Assembly (NCBI GenBank): GCA_017473265.1
Contig: JAFULQ010000002.1
Location: 108,366-172,365 of the forward strand
Length of the DNA: 64,000 nt
Source: Erysipelotrichaceae bacterium
Lineage (GTDB): Bacteria > Bacillota_I > Bacilli_A > Erysipelotrichales > Erysipelotrichaceae
Direction of reading: 5' to 3'
In this document: positions 54,581-62,654 of the stretch, piece by piece
Layout: every line of letters starts with the position of its first letter
Numbering within the stretch: the stretch's first letter is position 1
Notes under the pieces: generated by a model
The model's database searches: none
Told to the model about the DNA's origin: nothing
Seen by the model: the letters and a program-made list of their open reading frames with translations, nothing else
Position numbers and translations under genes: made by a program

Positions 54581-54602
54581 AAAGCCCAGATATCTGGGCT
54601 TT
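54581..54602. terminator. Bidirectional terminator between convergent genes
   Basis: A perfect 22-base palindrome with arms AAAGCCCAGA and its complement, flanked by A run on the left and T-rich DNA on the right; serves the histone-like gene and the minus-strand Nudix gene. Confidence 0.85.
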
Positions 54603-55161
54603 AATAGTTTTTCATCTTATCTATTAATTTAGAGTAAATACGTTTTACAAACCATGGTTCACTACATTTAGTCACAATATCATTTACATGAATCCAACCA
54701 ACAGCACTATTTTCATCTGGTTTAATACGAATAGGATCATTAGAATTAGCTTCAAATAAATAAGTAACATTTAAGTGTAGATGACTGGATACATATTTAC
54801 CTTTTTTCTCATGTCCATCTACACATAGAGTTTCTAGTGACACAATATTTGGAGTAAGTAGTACTAAATTTTTAATACCACTTTCTTCTTCAACTTCTTT
54901 TCTAGCAACTTTTAATAAATCTTTTTCACCATCTACATGACCACCCATCCAGGCCCAAGAATTATATAAGTTATGATAAATCATTAATACCTGTTGTCGA
55001 TCTGGTGACACTACCCAAGCAGAGACAGTTAAATGTGCTGTTTCGTTGTCTCGAGTATAGATGTCATATGGACTTTGTAGCCATTGTAAAAGTATTTTTT
55101 TATCATTTTCTTCTTGTGAATTGTAGGGAATATATTTTTGAATTTGTTCTAGTAATTGCAT
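54601..55161 (-). CDS. Nudix hydrolase
   Basis: A 186-aa pyrophosphohydrolase with the Nudix box GGHVDGEKDLLKVARKEVEE then ESGI (about residues 75-98; GX5EX7REVXEEXG pattern). The substrate, a nucleoside diphosphate derivative, is unknown. The ATG complement at 55159-55161 follows AAGGAGA; an earlier in-frame start (55191) lacks a site. Convergent with the histone-like gene. Confidence 0.87.
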   Translation of the reverse strand: MQLLEQIQKYIPYNSQEENDKKILLQWLQSPYDIYTRDNETAHLTVSAWVVSPDRQQVLMIYHNLYNSWAWMGGHVDGEKDLLKVARKEVEEESGIKNLVLLTPNIVSLETLCVDGHEKKGKYVSSHLHLNVTYLFEANSNDPIRIKPDENSAVGWIHVNDIVTKCSEPWFVKRIYSKLIDKMKNY

Positions 55162-55191
55162 AAAGAAGTCTCCTTTTTTATATTCTACCAC

Positions 55192-55216
55192 AAAAAAAGA
55201 ATCGGTTAACGATTCT
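55192..55216 (-). terminator. Terminator of the flavin reductase-like gene
   Basis: On the minus strand, AGAATCG and CGATTCT pair around five bases and are followed by seven T. It lies within the last codons of the gene. Confidence 0.8.
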
Positions 55217-56138
55217 TCTCTTGTTTGCGTTTGTCATTAATAATTTTGACATGTTCTTCGGTAATTAAAGTTACATTGTTTTCTTTTGCCCAATCGATGC
55301 AACCATTTAATACGGTTTTTAAGAATGGACGAGGCACTTTTACAAAACACATAAGTGCTTCATCAGTGAATTTGATTGTATCATGACAACGACTAGCAGC
55401 ATAACGAACACTTGAAATATCTACTTCTTTAGCTGCAGGAATTGGTTCAGCAATTGGCTTTTTCAATTTTGGAAATTGTGTATACCAGAAGTTTGTAGAA
55501 TCACGATATCCATAATCAACTGGTACAGGTGGGAAATCTTTTTTAGTAACCCCATTTACAATTGCGTTATAGTATTTTTCTTTCATTAAGATTTTGTCAA
55601 TATTTAAAATGAAGTGAGCGCCATACTTAGAAGTAATCCCGTTAAAGTCGTTGTATGGTCCTGGATGTCCATCATCAATGTCTTCAACATTAAATTTACT
55701 AGCATTTTCTAATGAATCATCCCATGTGCATTCAAATACTTGATATGCATCGCTTATTACTTGTGGACGAAGTGGATCATTAGAATCAGCAATACCATCT
55801 TCCATCTTAAATTTTAAGTCTGGCATTTTTTCATTAGATGGTCCTGGGAAACCTAGTCTTACCGCTTCTTTAAAAGTTTCTTTTTCATCGGTAATGAAAT
55901 TTAGTGCACATTTCTTTGTGCGTAATAAGTTCATGGCGGTATTTGATGTATTTCTACATTCTAATAACATTGCATATCTTGCTTTGCCTGCAATGTAATA
56001 TGGAAAACATAGTGAATATGTTCCAATGTTTAAACTACCATCAGGATTTACAGTGCTAATACATATGGTTGGCATTGGAAAAAATGATGAAGTTTGATAA
56101 AAATTATCTACAATACGTAAGTCTTTAAAACTGCTCAT
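55206..56138 (-). CDS. Flavin reductase-like (FMN-binding split barrel) protein
   Basis: A 310-aa protein whose first 200 residues fit the flavin reductase/flavoredoxin fold: FYQTSSFFPMPTICISTVNP, DGSLNIGTYSLCFPYYIAG and ECRNTSNTAMNLLRTKKCAL, FMN-binding and dimer parts. The last 100 residues (from PAAKEVDISSVRYAASRCHD) form a small helical extension of unknown role. It is divergent from ucpA, with about 107 bases between starts. No membrane segment. Redox partner and substrate unknown. Confidence 0.82.
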   Translation of the reverse strand: MSSFKDLRIVDNFYQTSSFFPMPTICISTVNPDGSLNIGTYSLCFPYYIAGKARYAMLLECRNTSNTAMNLLRTKKCALNFITDEKETFKEAVRLGFPGPSNEKMPDLKFKMEDGIADSNDPLRPQVISDAYQVFECTWDDSLENASKFNVEDIDDGHPGPYNDFNGITSKYGAHFILNIDKILMKEKYYNAIVNGVTKKDFPPVPVDYGYRDSTNFWYTQFPKLKKPIAEPIPAAKEVDISSVRYAASRCHDTIKFTDEALMCFVKVPRPFLKTVLNGCIDWAKENNVTLITEEHVKIINDKRKQEKNR

Positions 56139-56192
56139 TGTATCACCCCTTATATGGTAGTGTAGATGAAATTTGTTTGATTGTCAAATAAT

Positions 56193-56214
56193 TCACAAGA
56201 AAGGAATATTGTGA
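56193..56214. promoter_or_regulatory. Inverted repeat in the divergent flavin reductase/ucpA promoter region
   Basis: TCACAA at 56193-56198 and TTGTGA at 56209-56214 are complementary with 10 bases between. A smaller palindrome, TTTGA-TTG-TCAAA, lies at 56176-56188. Either could be an operator shared by the two divergent genes; the protein is unknown. Confidence 0.4.
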
Positions 56215-56245
56215 TATTCTATAGTATAGAAAGAGGGACATAAAT

Positions 56246-57043
56246 ATGGCAAAATTAGACGGGAAAGTTGCAGTGATTACTGGTGCTGCAGTAGGATTAG
56301 GAGAAGGGATCGCGGAAGTTTATGCAAAATATGGCGCAAAACTTTGTATGATTGATATCTCTAAAGAAGTAGAAGAAACAGCTGAACGTATTCGTAAAGA
56401 ATATGGGGCTGAAATTATTACTTATGTAGGTGATGTTTCTAAGAAAGAAGATATGCATGAAGCTGTGCGTAAAACAGTAGAAGCATTTGGTGAAGTGAAT
56501 GTAGCTTGTTGTAATGCGGGTGTTTGTCGTTTAGCACCATTTGAAGAAATGAGTGATGAAATGAGAGATTTCCACATTGATGTAAATATTAAGGGGGTAT
56601 GGAATGCATGTAAAGCAGTTATTCCATATATGTTACAACAAGGTGGAGGAAATATTGTTATTGCTTCAAGTGTAACTGGTGATATTGTAGCAGATGCTGG
56701 GGAAGCGGCTTATGCAATGACAAAAGCTGCATTAGTTGGTTTAACAAAGTGTTTAGCAGTTGAATATGCGGATCGTAATATTCGCGTGAATTGTTCTCAA
56801 TTAGGTTATGCTAGAACACCAATGGTAGAAAAGATGGCTGTGGAATCAAATCCAGCAGATCCTGAAAGTGCTATTAAGGATATTGCTAGAGGTGTACCAA
56901 TGAAACGTCTAGCAAAACCAACTGAAGTTGGTGAATTATTCGCATTCTTAGGTAGCGATGAATCAAGTTATATTACCGGTGGTCAATTTGTTATTGATGG
57001 TGGTAGTACATTACCTGAAACAATGAGTATGGGTACAAATTAA
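56246..57043 (+). CDS. ucpA: Short-chain dehydrogenase/reductase, UcpA-like
   Basis: A 265-aa classical SDR. VAVITGAAVGLGEGIAEVYA holds the TGxxxGxG cofactor motif (residues 11-20), SSVTG the catalytic Ser, and AYAMTKAAL the Tyr-xxx-Lys pair near residue 155. Segments such as DMSDxxRDFHIDxNIKGVWN, AVEYADRNIRVN and IDGGSTLPETMSMG match E. coli UcpA closely along the full length. UcpA is linked to furfural tolerance; its physiological substrate is not established. Acidic residue after the second strand (MIDIS) suggests NAD(H). Followed by a terminator. Confidence 0.9.
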   Translation: MAKLDGKVAVITGAAVGLGEGIAEVYAKYGAKLCMIDISKEVEETAERIRKEYGAEIITYVGDVSKKEDMHEAVRKTVEAFGEVNVACCNAGVCRLAPFEEMSDEMRDFHIDVNIKGVWNACKAVIPYMLQQGGGNIVIASSVTGDIVADAGEAAYAMTKAALVGLTKCLAVEYADRNIRVNCSQLGYARTPMVEKMAVESNPADPESAIKDIARGVPMKRLAKPTEVGELFAFLGSDESSYITGGQFVIDGGSTLPETMSMGTN

Positions 57044-57072
57044 AAGGTTCACTTTATTGCGAACCTTTTTTC
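57042..57072. terminator. Terminator between convergent ucpA and PAP2 genes
   Basis: AAAAGGTTC and GAACCTTTT (9 bp, perfect) with a 10-base loop, T run on the plus strand and A run upstream, so it may act both ways. Confidence 0.85.
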
Positions 57073-57557
57073 TATATAAATGATGTAATAAATACTAAGA
57101 AGATAGCAAGTATAAATCCACCAAGTACATCTGTAGGATAGTGATGACCTAAATACATTCTAGAATATGCTACTAAACAAGCGGTTACTAATAGTGCATA
57201 ACCTAGAATTGGTATTTGTGGAATAAATAAGAATGCTGTGGTAAATGTAATACAGGTATGTCCTGATGGAAAGGAACGATCTTTAGGTCGCTTAACTAAA
57301 GGAATAATTTCAGGACATGCTTCAAATGGTCTTTGTCTTTTTAAACCTTTCTTTAATACTACATGCACAAGAATAGCTTGCAATCCTAATGCACACCATA
57401 AACGGATACGGAATTCCATTGGTAAAGGAAGTAGAGTTAATAATGCGCAAAATGGTAGCCACATTTTTGAATAACCAATTTTTGTTATATACCACATGAT
57501 TTTATTCATGGGTTCTGTTCTATGTTTTTGAAACCATAATAATATGTTATGTTCCAT
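57072..57557 (-). CDS. PAP2-family membrane phosphatase
   Basis: A 161-aa protein with about five helices. The three phosphatase motifs are seen: KKGLKRQRPF (KxxxxxxRP), PSGHTCITF with the catalytic His near residue 98, and SRMYLGHHYPTDVLGG with the nucleophilic His near 137. Members of this type dephosphorylate undecaprenyl pyrophosphate or other lipid phosphates on the outer face of the membrane; BcrC-like function is possible. It is 10 bases after the next Nudix gene on the minus strand, so they form an operon. Confidence 0.9.
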   Translation of the reverse strand: MEHNILLWFQKHRTEPMNKIMWYITKIGYSKMWLPFCALLTLLPLPMEFRIRLWCALGLQAILVHVVLKKGLKRQRPFEACPEIIPLVKRPKDRSFPSGHTCITFTTAFLFIPQIPILGYALLVTACLVAYSRMYLGHHYPTDVLGGFILAIFLVFITSFI

Positions 57558-57567
57558 ATAATTCTCC

Positions 57568-58014
57568 TTATTTTACTTCTAATAATTGATCTTCTTTATC
57601 ATAAACTAATTTCATGGTAAAGAAATCATTTGTTTCTAATAATTTAGGTAAGAAGTGTTTATCTCCTTCCCAAAGGTTTAAATCTATTACTTTATCTTTA
57701 TCTATCCAATGTAATTGTCCTTCATTGCATTCTTTTAAGGTGCCTTCAAAGTTATTTGAAGTATATAAGAATGTAAGTTCATTTTCCCATTTTGGTAATA
57801 TGAATGTTAAGATTCCGCGTAATTGTGGTTGAATATGTAATCCTGTTTCTTCATATACTTCTCGAATAATGCATTCATCTGGTGATTCATTTTGTTCTAA
57901 TTTACCACCTACTCCTATCCATTTTCCTCCATTAGGATCAATGGATTTTTTGGTACGATGTAGCATTAATACTTGGTTATCTTTTTCAATGTAACATAAA
58001 GTTGATAAAATCAT
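57568..58014 (-). CDS. Nudix hydrolase, MutT/8-oxo-dGTPase-like
   Basis: A 148-aa Nudix protein. Start MILSTLCYIEKDNQVLMLHR is typical of the MutT/YtkD-like 8-oxo-dGTP diphosphatases; the Nudix box GVGGKLEQNESPDECIIREV then YEETGL is complete. The real start (58014) overlaps the stop of the upstream HD gene (ATGA) and follows GGGAGGAG. Middle of a minus-strand operon HD-Nudix-PAP2. Its role may be nucleotide-pool cleaning. Confidence 0.88.
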   Translation of the reverse strand: MILSTLCYIEKDNQVLMLHRTKKSIDPNGGKWIGVGGKLEQNESPDECIIREVYEETGLHIQPQLRGILTFILPKWENELTFLYTSNNFEGTLKECNEGQLHWIDKDKVIDLNLWEGDKHFLPKLLETNDFFTMKLVYDKEDQLLEVK

Positions 58015-59003
58015 AAACTCCTCCCACAAATCCAATAATTAAATGAATAGTCTAAGTATTCTTGTAATTGTTTTTGATAATTACTATCTATAGTCGTAAT
58101 CCGTCCTGTGTTTTGTATATAGGGATTTATAAAACGCTTTTTTGCTAAAATCATACGATAATCATCATTTTGTTGATAATTTTGTTTGTCTATCATTTCT
58201 AGTTGTTGAAAATGATTCCACTTTTTTTGGAATGTTGGATGTTTTAGTAATTTTTGAATTACAGTTGGTTCATCTTGATATAAATCCAATGTTGTAAGTA
58301 TGTTGTTGTCGATTGCATTTTTTAATAGTTCAGCAAGATGTTGCATGGAATATCGATCTTCATCAGATACATAAATTTTGGAACAAAATAAAGAACCGAA
58401 TGCAAATTGTTTGGCCAATTCTAGATTTTGAAATTGTAGTTCTACTTCATGAAATTCGTTAGTAGTAACAAGTAAATCATTGTACATTGCTTGAACTATT
58501 TCCATATTTGCATAATTAAAATTTATCATATTATTCAATGTATATTCTAATCTGTCTGCAGATAGCTTTGGAGTATCATTATCTGCAATGGGATATTTAT
58601 GGTAATCGTAAACATCCTCTGTTGTTAGCTGATATAATTGTAATAATTCTTGAATTTGTGCATCTTGTTCAATGATTTCTTTAGTGCCATCTTCTGTAGA
58701 TTCTTGTGTAAGATGGTCATTGTTTAGAAAATCGATGACATGTGAAAAAGAAGGTGTCGCAATATCATGAAATAATCCAGCTAACGATTGTTTGATATCC
58801 TTAGTAAAATGATAAATAATCAAGGCAACTCCGATACTATGATCATAACGTGAATAACGTTCTAAATGTTTAAATATCGGAAAACTTGTATATTCACATC
58901 CACAATGCATGCCTACCTGTTTAAGGCGTAACATTGCTGGGGTATTTGCGAATTGTACTAGAAATTCAGGAATTTCATGATGATAGATGCTTGTTAGATT
59001 CAT
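58011..59003 (-). CDS. HD-domain phosphohydrolase
   Basis: A 330-aa protein with an N-terminal HD domain: LKQVGMHCGCEYTSF, YSRYDHSIGVALIIYHF (His), and SLAGLFHDIATPSFSHVIDF (His-Asp), then SADRLEYTLNNM with the last Asp near residue 146. The set matches the dGTPase/YfbR-like superfamily of nucleotide phosphohydrolases. The C-terminal 150 residues are helical. Substrate unknown. First in the minus-strand operon. Confidence 0.87.
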   Translation of the reverse strand: MNLTSIYHHEIPEFLVQFANTPAMLRLKQVGMHCGCEYTSFPIFKHLERYSRYDHSIGVALIIYHFTKDIKQSLAGLFHDIATPSFSHVIDFLNNDHLTQESTEDGTKEIIEQDAQIQELLQLYQLTTEDVYDYHKYPIADNDTPKLSADRLEYTLNNMINFNYANMEIVQAMYNDLLVTTNEFHEVELQFQNLELAKQFAFGSLFCSKIYVSDEDRYSMQHLAELLKNAIDNNILTTLDLYQDEPTVIQKLLKHPTFQKKWNHFQQLEMIDKQNYQQNDDYRMILAKKRFINPYIQNTGRITTIDSNYQKQLQEYLDYSFNYWICGRSL

Positions 59004-59062
59004 AGTTACCTTCTTTCTGTTGTTATTTTAGCACAGTTTTCTGTATAATGAATGTGGTGATT

Positions 59063-59560
59063 ATGATGAATATTGAATTAGCAACAATTAGTGATTGTTA
59101 TTTACTAGCAATCTTTAAAAAGAAAATGTGGGAAAGTACATATCGTGGAATTTATCCAGATGAATATATTGATCAATTTAATGTAAGAGATCATGCACGT
59201 AAATTCCAAAAAATGATTTTTGAAGGGAAACAAAAGTTATTTATTGTATGGATTGATAATACAGTAAAGGGATATATGAGTTATGGATTCATTCGTCGTC
59301 CTTTTGAAGATTATAAATATGATATTGGATATATGTATGTAGATGATGCTTATCAAAGACAAGGGATTGGTACAGAGTTATTTAATATGGCTAAGGAACA
59401 ATTCTTGGCTAGTGATATTCATACTTTTATTGTGTCATGTAATAAGTATAATCTTGGTGCTCAAGAGTTTTATAAGAAAATGGGTGGAGAGATTGTGCAT
59501 ATTGATGAAGATCATCGTAATAAATCTAGACCACAGGTAAAATTTTTATTTAACATTTAA
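59063..59560 (+). CDS. GNAT family N-acetyltransferase
   Basis: A 165-aa acetyltransferase: IELATISDCYLLAIFKKKMW at the start, then IGYMYVDDAYQRQGIGTELF with the acetyl-CoA loop RQGIGT (about residues 98-106), and YNLGAQEFYKKMGGEIVHI as C-terminal signature. Like RimI/PhnO-type GNATs. The start may be 59063 or 59066. Divergent from the HD gene and closed by a terminator. Confidence 0.88.
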   Translation: MMNIELATISDCYLLAIFKKKMWESTYRGIYPDEYIDQFNVRDHARKFQKMIFEGKQKLFIVWIDNTVKGYMSYGFIRRPFEDYKYDIGYMYVDDAYQRQGIGTELFNMAKEQFLASDIHTFIVSCNKYNLGAQEFYKKMGGEIVHIDEDHRNKSRPQVKFLFNI

Positions 59561-59581
59561 GTCAGCTACGCTGGCTTTTTT
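59560..59581 (+). terminator. Terminator after the GNAT gene (first of a matching pair)
   Basis: AGTCAGC and GCTGGCT (7 bp, one G-U) with TAC loop and six T. The same arms recur at 60451. Confidence 0.85.
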
Positions 59582-59683
59582 GTTGTTCACATATGTGGAC
59601 AAAAATGAAACAAACTCGTAACAAAAAGAGGTAGGGATTTTTCGAAAACTTGGCGTAAAGGATTAGTAGGAGGGTAATCTTTT

Positions 59684-60292
59684 ATGCAAAGAAAGAAATT
59701 AAAAAGAATAAAACGAAAGGTTGCACAGCGAAGTGGAGAATCCATAAAATATGCTATGCTACCTAAAGAGTGTGGTAAAATAAGTATAGAGATTGACATG
59801 CTTACTCCATGCTTAAAAAGATTGAGTGATGGCAAATTTGTAGATACTTATTTTGTAGAAGGAATTCCATCAAAAAAAGAATTATTGGATTGGGAGTTTG
59901 ACTGGAATCAAGAAATTAACAATGGTCATACGATTATGCAGTTATATGTACAAGGAGATTCTAGGATTCAAGGTTTGATTTCAACGAGAATTAGGCATGA
60001 TATTCATGCTATAGAAGTAAGCCTTGTAGAAGCAGCGCCAATGAATAATCCTCACAATAAAAACTATGTTAAAAAGGAGTATGAAGGTATTGGTGGTCAT
60101 TTATTTGCAGAAGCAATAAGACAAAGTTATGATGCACAGTTTGATGGTTTTATAGTATTTATTGCCAAAAGTAAGCTTGTTGAGTATTACAAAAGAGAGT
60201 TAGGAGCTATACAAATTGGGAAATCACAACAAATGTTTATAGATGAAAGAAAATCGAGGGAACTATATGATAAATATTTTATTAAAAAATGA
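59684..60292 (+). CDS. GNAT-like protein with basic N terminus (cassette gene 1)
   Basis: A 202-aa protein starting MQRKKLKRIKRKVAQRSGES, a basic stretch able to bind nucleic acid, then a domain with GNAT features: IQGLISTRIRHDIHAIEVSL (strand 4-5 region), YEGIGGHLFAEAIRQSY (acetyl-CoA loop and helix, with GIGGH) and YYKRELGAIQIGKSQQMFID near the end. It has 12 Arg codons, of which ten are AGA/AGG and two CGA, with no CGT, against CGT-rich neighbours. AGGAGGG site 8 bases upstream. Overlaps the next small gene. The target is unknown. Confidence 0.72.
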   Translation: MQRKKLKRIKRKVAQRSGESIKYAMLPKECGKISIEIDMLTPCLKRLSDGKFVDTYFVEGIPSKKELLDWEFDWNQEINNGHTIMQLYVQGDSRIQGLISTRIRHDIHAIEVSLVEAAPMNNPHNKNYVKKEYEGIGGHLFAEAIRQSYDAQFDGFIVFIAKSKLVEYYKRELGAIQIGKSQQMFIDERKSRELYDKYFIKK

Positions 60293-60452
60293 TGATGAAT
60301 ATATTCTAGATACAATTGGCTTGCCTCCTATTAACTACGATGGACCAGAATATAATATTCGAGCTTTAGATAAATATTGTAAAGAAAAAGGGATGAAGCC
60401 GGAAGAGTTATCAGATAATGAGCTTAAACAATTTGAATTGGAAAAGAAATAG
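60267..60452 (+). CDS. Small protein, 61 aa (cassette gene 2)
   Basis: MINILLKNDDEYILDTIGLP, then PPINYDGPEYNIRALDKYCK and a helical end GMKPEELSDNELKQFELEKK. Soluble and acidic. It has GAGGG 6 bases before the ATG and overlaps the preceding acetyltransferase gene by 26 bases, so they are co-translated. I do not recognise the family. A small acidic partner for a basic acetyltransferase resembles toxin-antitoxin layouts, although in most GNAT toxin pairs the antitoxin comes first; no DNA-binding motif is evident. Confidence 0.65.
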   Translation: MINILLKNDDEYILDTIGLPPINYDGPEYNIRALDKYCKEKGMKPEELSDNELKQFELEKK

Positions 60453-60474
60453 TCAGCAACTAGCTGGCTTTTTC
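60451..60474 (+). terminator. Terminator after the cassette (second of a matching pair)
   Basis: AGTCAGC and GCTGGCT with an AACTA loop and TTTTTCTT; same arms as 59560-59576. Confidence 0.85.
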
Positions 60475-60544
60475 TTATTTTGTGTTTATTGTTTCTATTT
60501 CCTGGGAAATGAAGTAAAATATAAAGTGAGAAAGTAGGGATTGT

Positions 60545-61876
60545 ATGTTAAATGATACTATTGCGGCTATAAGTACTGGAAAAGATTTATCAGCTGTTTC
60601 TATTATTCGTATGAGTGGTGATGAGGTGTTTACAATCATCAATCAATTGTTTACTAAAAAGTTAGATACTGTACCAAGTCATACGATTCATTATGGATAT
60701 ATTAAAAATCCACTTAATGGAGAATTGGTGGATGAAGTTTTAGTGAGTGTTTTTAGAGCGCCTAGAACATATACAAAAGAAGATGTTATTGAGATTAATT
60801 GTCATGGTGGAGCTTTTATTACTAAAAAGATTTTATCTTTAGTATTAGGATGTGGAGCAAGACTTGCGGAACCTGGTGAATTCACAAAACGTGCTTTCTT
60901 AAATGGGCGTATTGATTTATCACAAGCAGAAGCAGTACAAGATTTGTTGGATGCGAAACATGATGATCAAGTGAAAATTGCATTATCTGCATTAAAGGGT
61001 AGTGTACATAAATTAATGGAACCATTATTAGATCGTTTGGTACAAATTATTTCCAATATTGAGGTAAATATTGATTATCCTGAATATGATGATGTGGAAG
61101 TATTAACGCAAGAAACAATTTTACCTGATGTTGAATTGTGGTTAAAAGAAATTGATACTATTTTAGAGAAATCACAAAGTGGTTCTATTATTAAAGAAGG
61201 ATTACAAACAGTAATTGTTGGTAAACCAAATGTAGGAAAAAGTAGCTTGTTGAATGCTTTATTAGAAGAAGATAAAGCGATTGTTACTAATATTGCAGGG
61301 ACAACACGTGATATTGTTGAAGGTGATGTTCGTTTAAAGAATATTACATTGCATTTAATGGATACTGCTGGTATTCGTGATACAAGTGATGTTGTTGAAC
61401 AAATTGGTGTTGAAAAGAGTAAAGCAGTTATTGAGAAAGCTCAATTGGTTATTTTAGTATTTGATGGTAGTCAACCATTGGATGATGAAGATAAAGAGTT
61501 ATTAGAAATGACAAAGAATCGTAATCGTATTGTTGTATATAACAAGAGTGATTTAGGAAATATTCATGATGGTTTAACAATTTGTGCACAAGAAGGTGAT
61601 ATTCAAGCATTAATTGATGAAATAAATAATAGATATGAAGATGCACATGCATTAATTGATGAACCAATCTTAATTAATGAACGTCAAATTGGTTTGATGA
61701 TGCAAGCAAAAATGGCGATGGCTAGAGCATATGAAGCATTACAATTTAATGTAGAATTAGATTTAGTAACAATTGATTTACAAGATTGTTATCGTTGCTT
61801 GAAAGAAATAGAAGGGTCTTATAGCAAGGAAGGCTTGTTGGATGAAATCTTTACAAGATTCTGCTTAGGTAAGTAA
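60545..61876 (+). CDS. mnmE: tRNA modification GTPase MnmE
   Basis: With MnmG makes the 5-carboxymethylaminomethyl group at wobble U34 of several tRNAs. The 443-aa protein starts NDTIAAISTGKDLSAVSIIR (folate-binding domain), has CHGGAFITKKILSL and EPGEFTKRAFLNGRIDLSQA, the G domain with IVGKPNVGKSSLLNALL (about residue 222), DTAGIRDT and NKSD, and ends FCLGK, the conserved CxGK motif. TAGGGA site. One base before tatD. In Bacillus mnmE lies elsewhere, near the origin with mnmG and rnpA. Confidence 0.97.
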   Translation: MLNDTIAAISTGKDLSAVSIIRMSGDEVFTIINQLFTKKLDTVPSHTIHYGYIKNPLNGELVDEVLVSVFRAPRTYTKEDVIEINCHGGAFITKKILSLVLGCGARLAEPGEFTKRAFLNGRIDLSQAEAVQDLLDAKHDDQVKIALSALKGSVHKLMEPLLDRLVQIISNIEVNIDYPEYDDVEVLTQETILPDVELWLKEIDTILEKSQSGSIIKEGLQTVIVGKPNVGKSSLLNALLEEDKAIVTNIAGTTRDIVEGDVRLKNITLHLMDTAGIRDTSDVVEQIGVEKSKAVIEKAQLVILVFDGSQPLDDEDKELLEMTKNRNRIVVYNKSDLGNIHDGLTICAQEGDIQALIDEINNRYEDAHALIDEPILINERQIGLMMQAKMAMARAYEALQFNVELDLVTIDLQDCYRCLKEIEGSYSKEGLLDEIFTRFCLGK

Positions 61877-61877
61877 T

Positions 61878-62654
61878 ATGAGTTATTGGATTGATAGTCA
61901 TGCCCATATGACGGAAGAATGTTATCAAGAAGAATTTGATGTTTATATGCAACGAGCATTGGATGCGAATGTTAAGAAAACTTTGGTTATTTGTTTAAAT
62001 TTCGAAGAATTAGAAAGAGCATTTGTATTGAAAGCACAATATCCATTTTTAGATATTGCTGTAGGATTCTATCCTGGTGATGTACCAAAATTTTCAGAAG
62101 AAGATTGGAAACGCTTGGAAGAAGTTGCTAAAGATGAACGAGTAATTGCGATTGGTGAAATTGGTTTAGATTATTATTGGGATAAGAGTTTTGTAGAATT
62201 ACAAAAAGAATGCTTTATTCGTCAAATTGAATTAGCGAATAAAGTGCAAAAACCGATTTTAATTCATAGTAGAGATGCGGCACAAGATACATATGATATT
62301 TTAGCTGCTTATAAAGCAGAATATGGAGCCTTGTTACATTGTTATAGTGGATCTGTTGAAATGGCAAAACGTTTTGAGAAGCTGGGATTATATTTCTCAT
62401 TTGCTGGACCATTAACATTTAAGAATTCAAAAGAATCTAAAGAAGTGGTAAAAGCATTACCATTAAATCGTTTGTTTGTAGAAACAGATTGCCCATATTT
62501 AACACCAGTGCCACATAGAGGAAAACAAAACGAAACAGCTTATGTGCATTATACAGGTGAATATTTAGCTGAATTAAAAGAATTGGATGTTGAAACAGTT
62601 CAACAACAAATGATTAAAAACTATAAAAATTTATTTAAAGTGAAGGATATGTAA
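61878..62654 (+). CDS. tatD: TatD family metal-dependent deoxyribonuclease
   Basis: A 258-aa TIM-barrel hydrolase: WIDSHAHMTEE with the HxH metal pair, IAIGEIGLDYYWDKS with the Glu, PILIHSRDAAQDTYDIL, LLHCYSGSVEMAKRF and VETDCPYLTPVPHRGKQNE. TatD proteins are 3'-5' exonucleases acting in DNA repair and turnover. Overlaps the next gene by one base. The order tatD-3D protein-rnmV is conserved in Firmicutes. Confidence 0.94.
   Translation: MSYWIDSHAHMTEECYQEEFDVYMQRALDANVKKTLVICLNFEELERAFVLKAQYPFLDIAVGFYPGDVPKFSEEDWKRLEEVAKDERVIAIGEIGLDYYWDKSFVELQKECFIRQIELANKVQKPILIHSRDAAQDTYDILAAYKAEYGALLHCYSGSVEMAKRFEKLGLYFSFAGPLTFKNSKESKEVVKALPLNRLFVETDCPYLTPVPHRGKQNETAYVHYTGEYLAELKELDVETVQQQMIKNYKNLFKVKDM

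Noticed and set aside
54238..54627. 129-codon second plus-strand frame over the Lys-rich tail
   Set aside because: Frame-shifted reading of the same repeat, giving Lys/Arg/Leu/Gln runs; no start signals. The main frame runs from a good start to a terminator.
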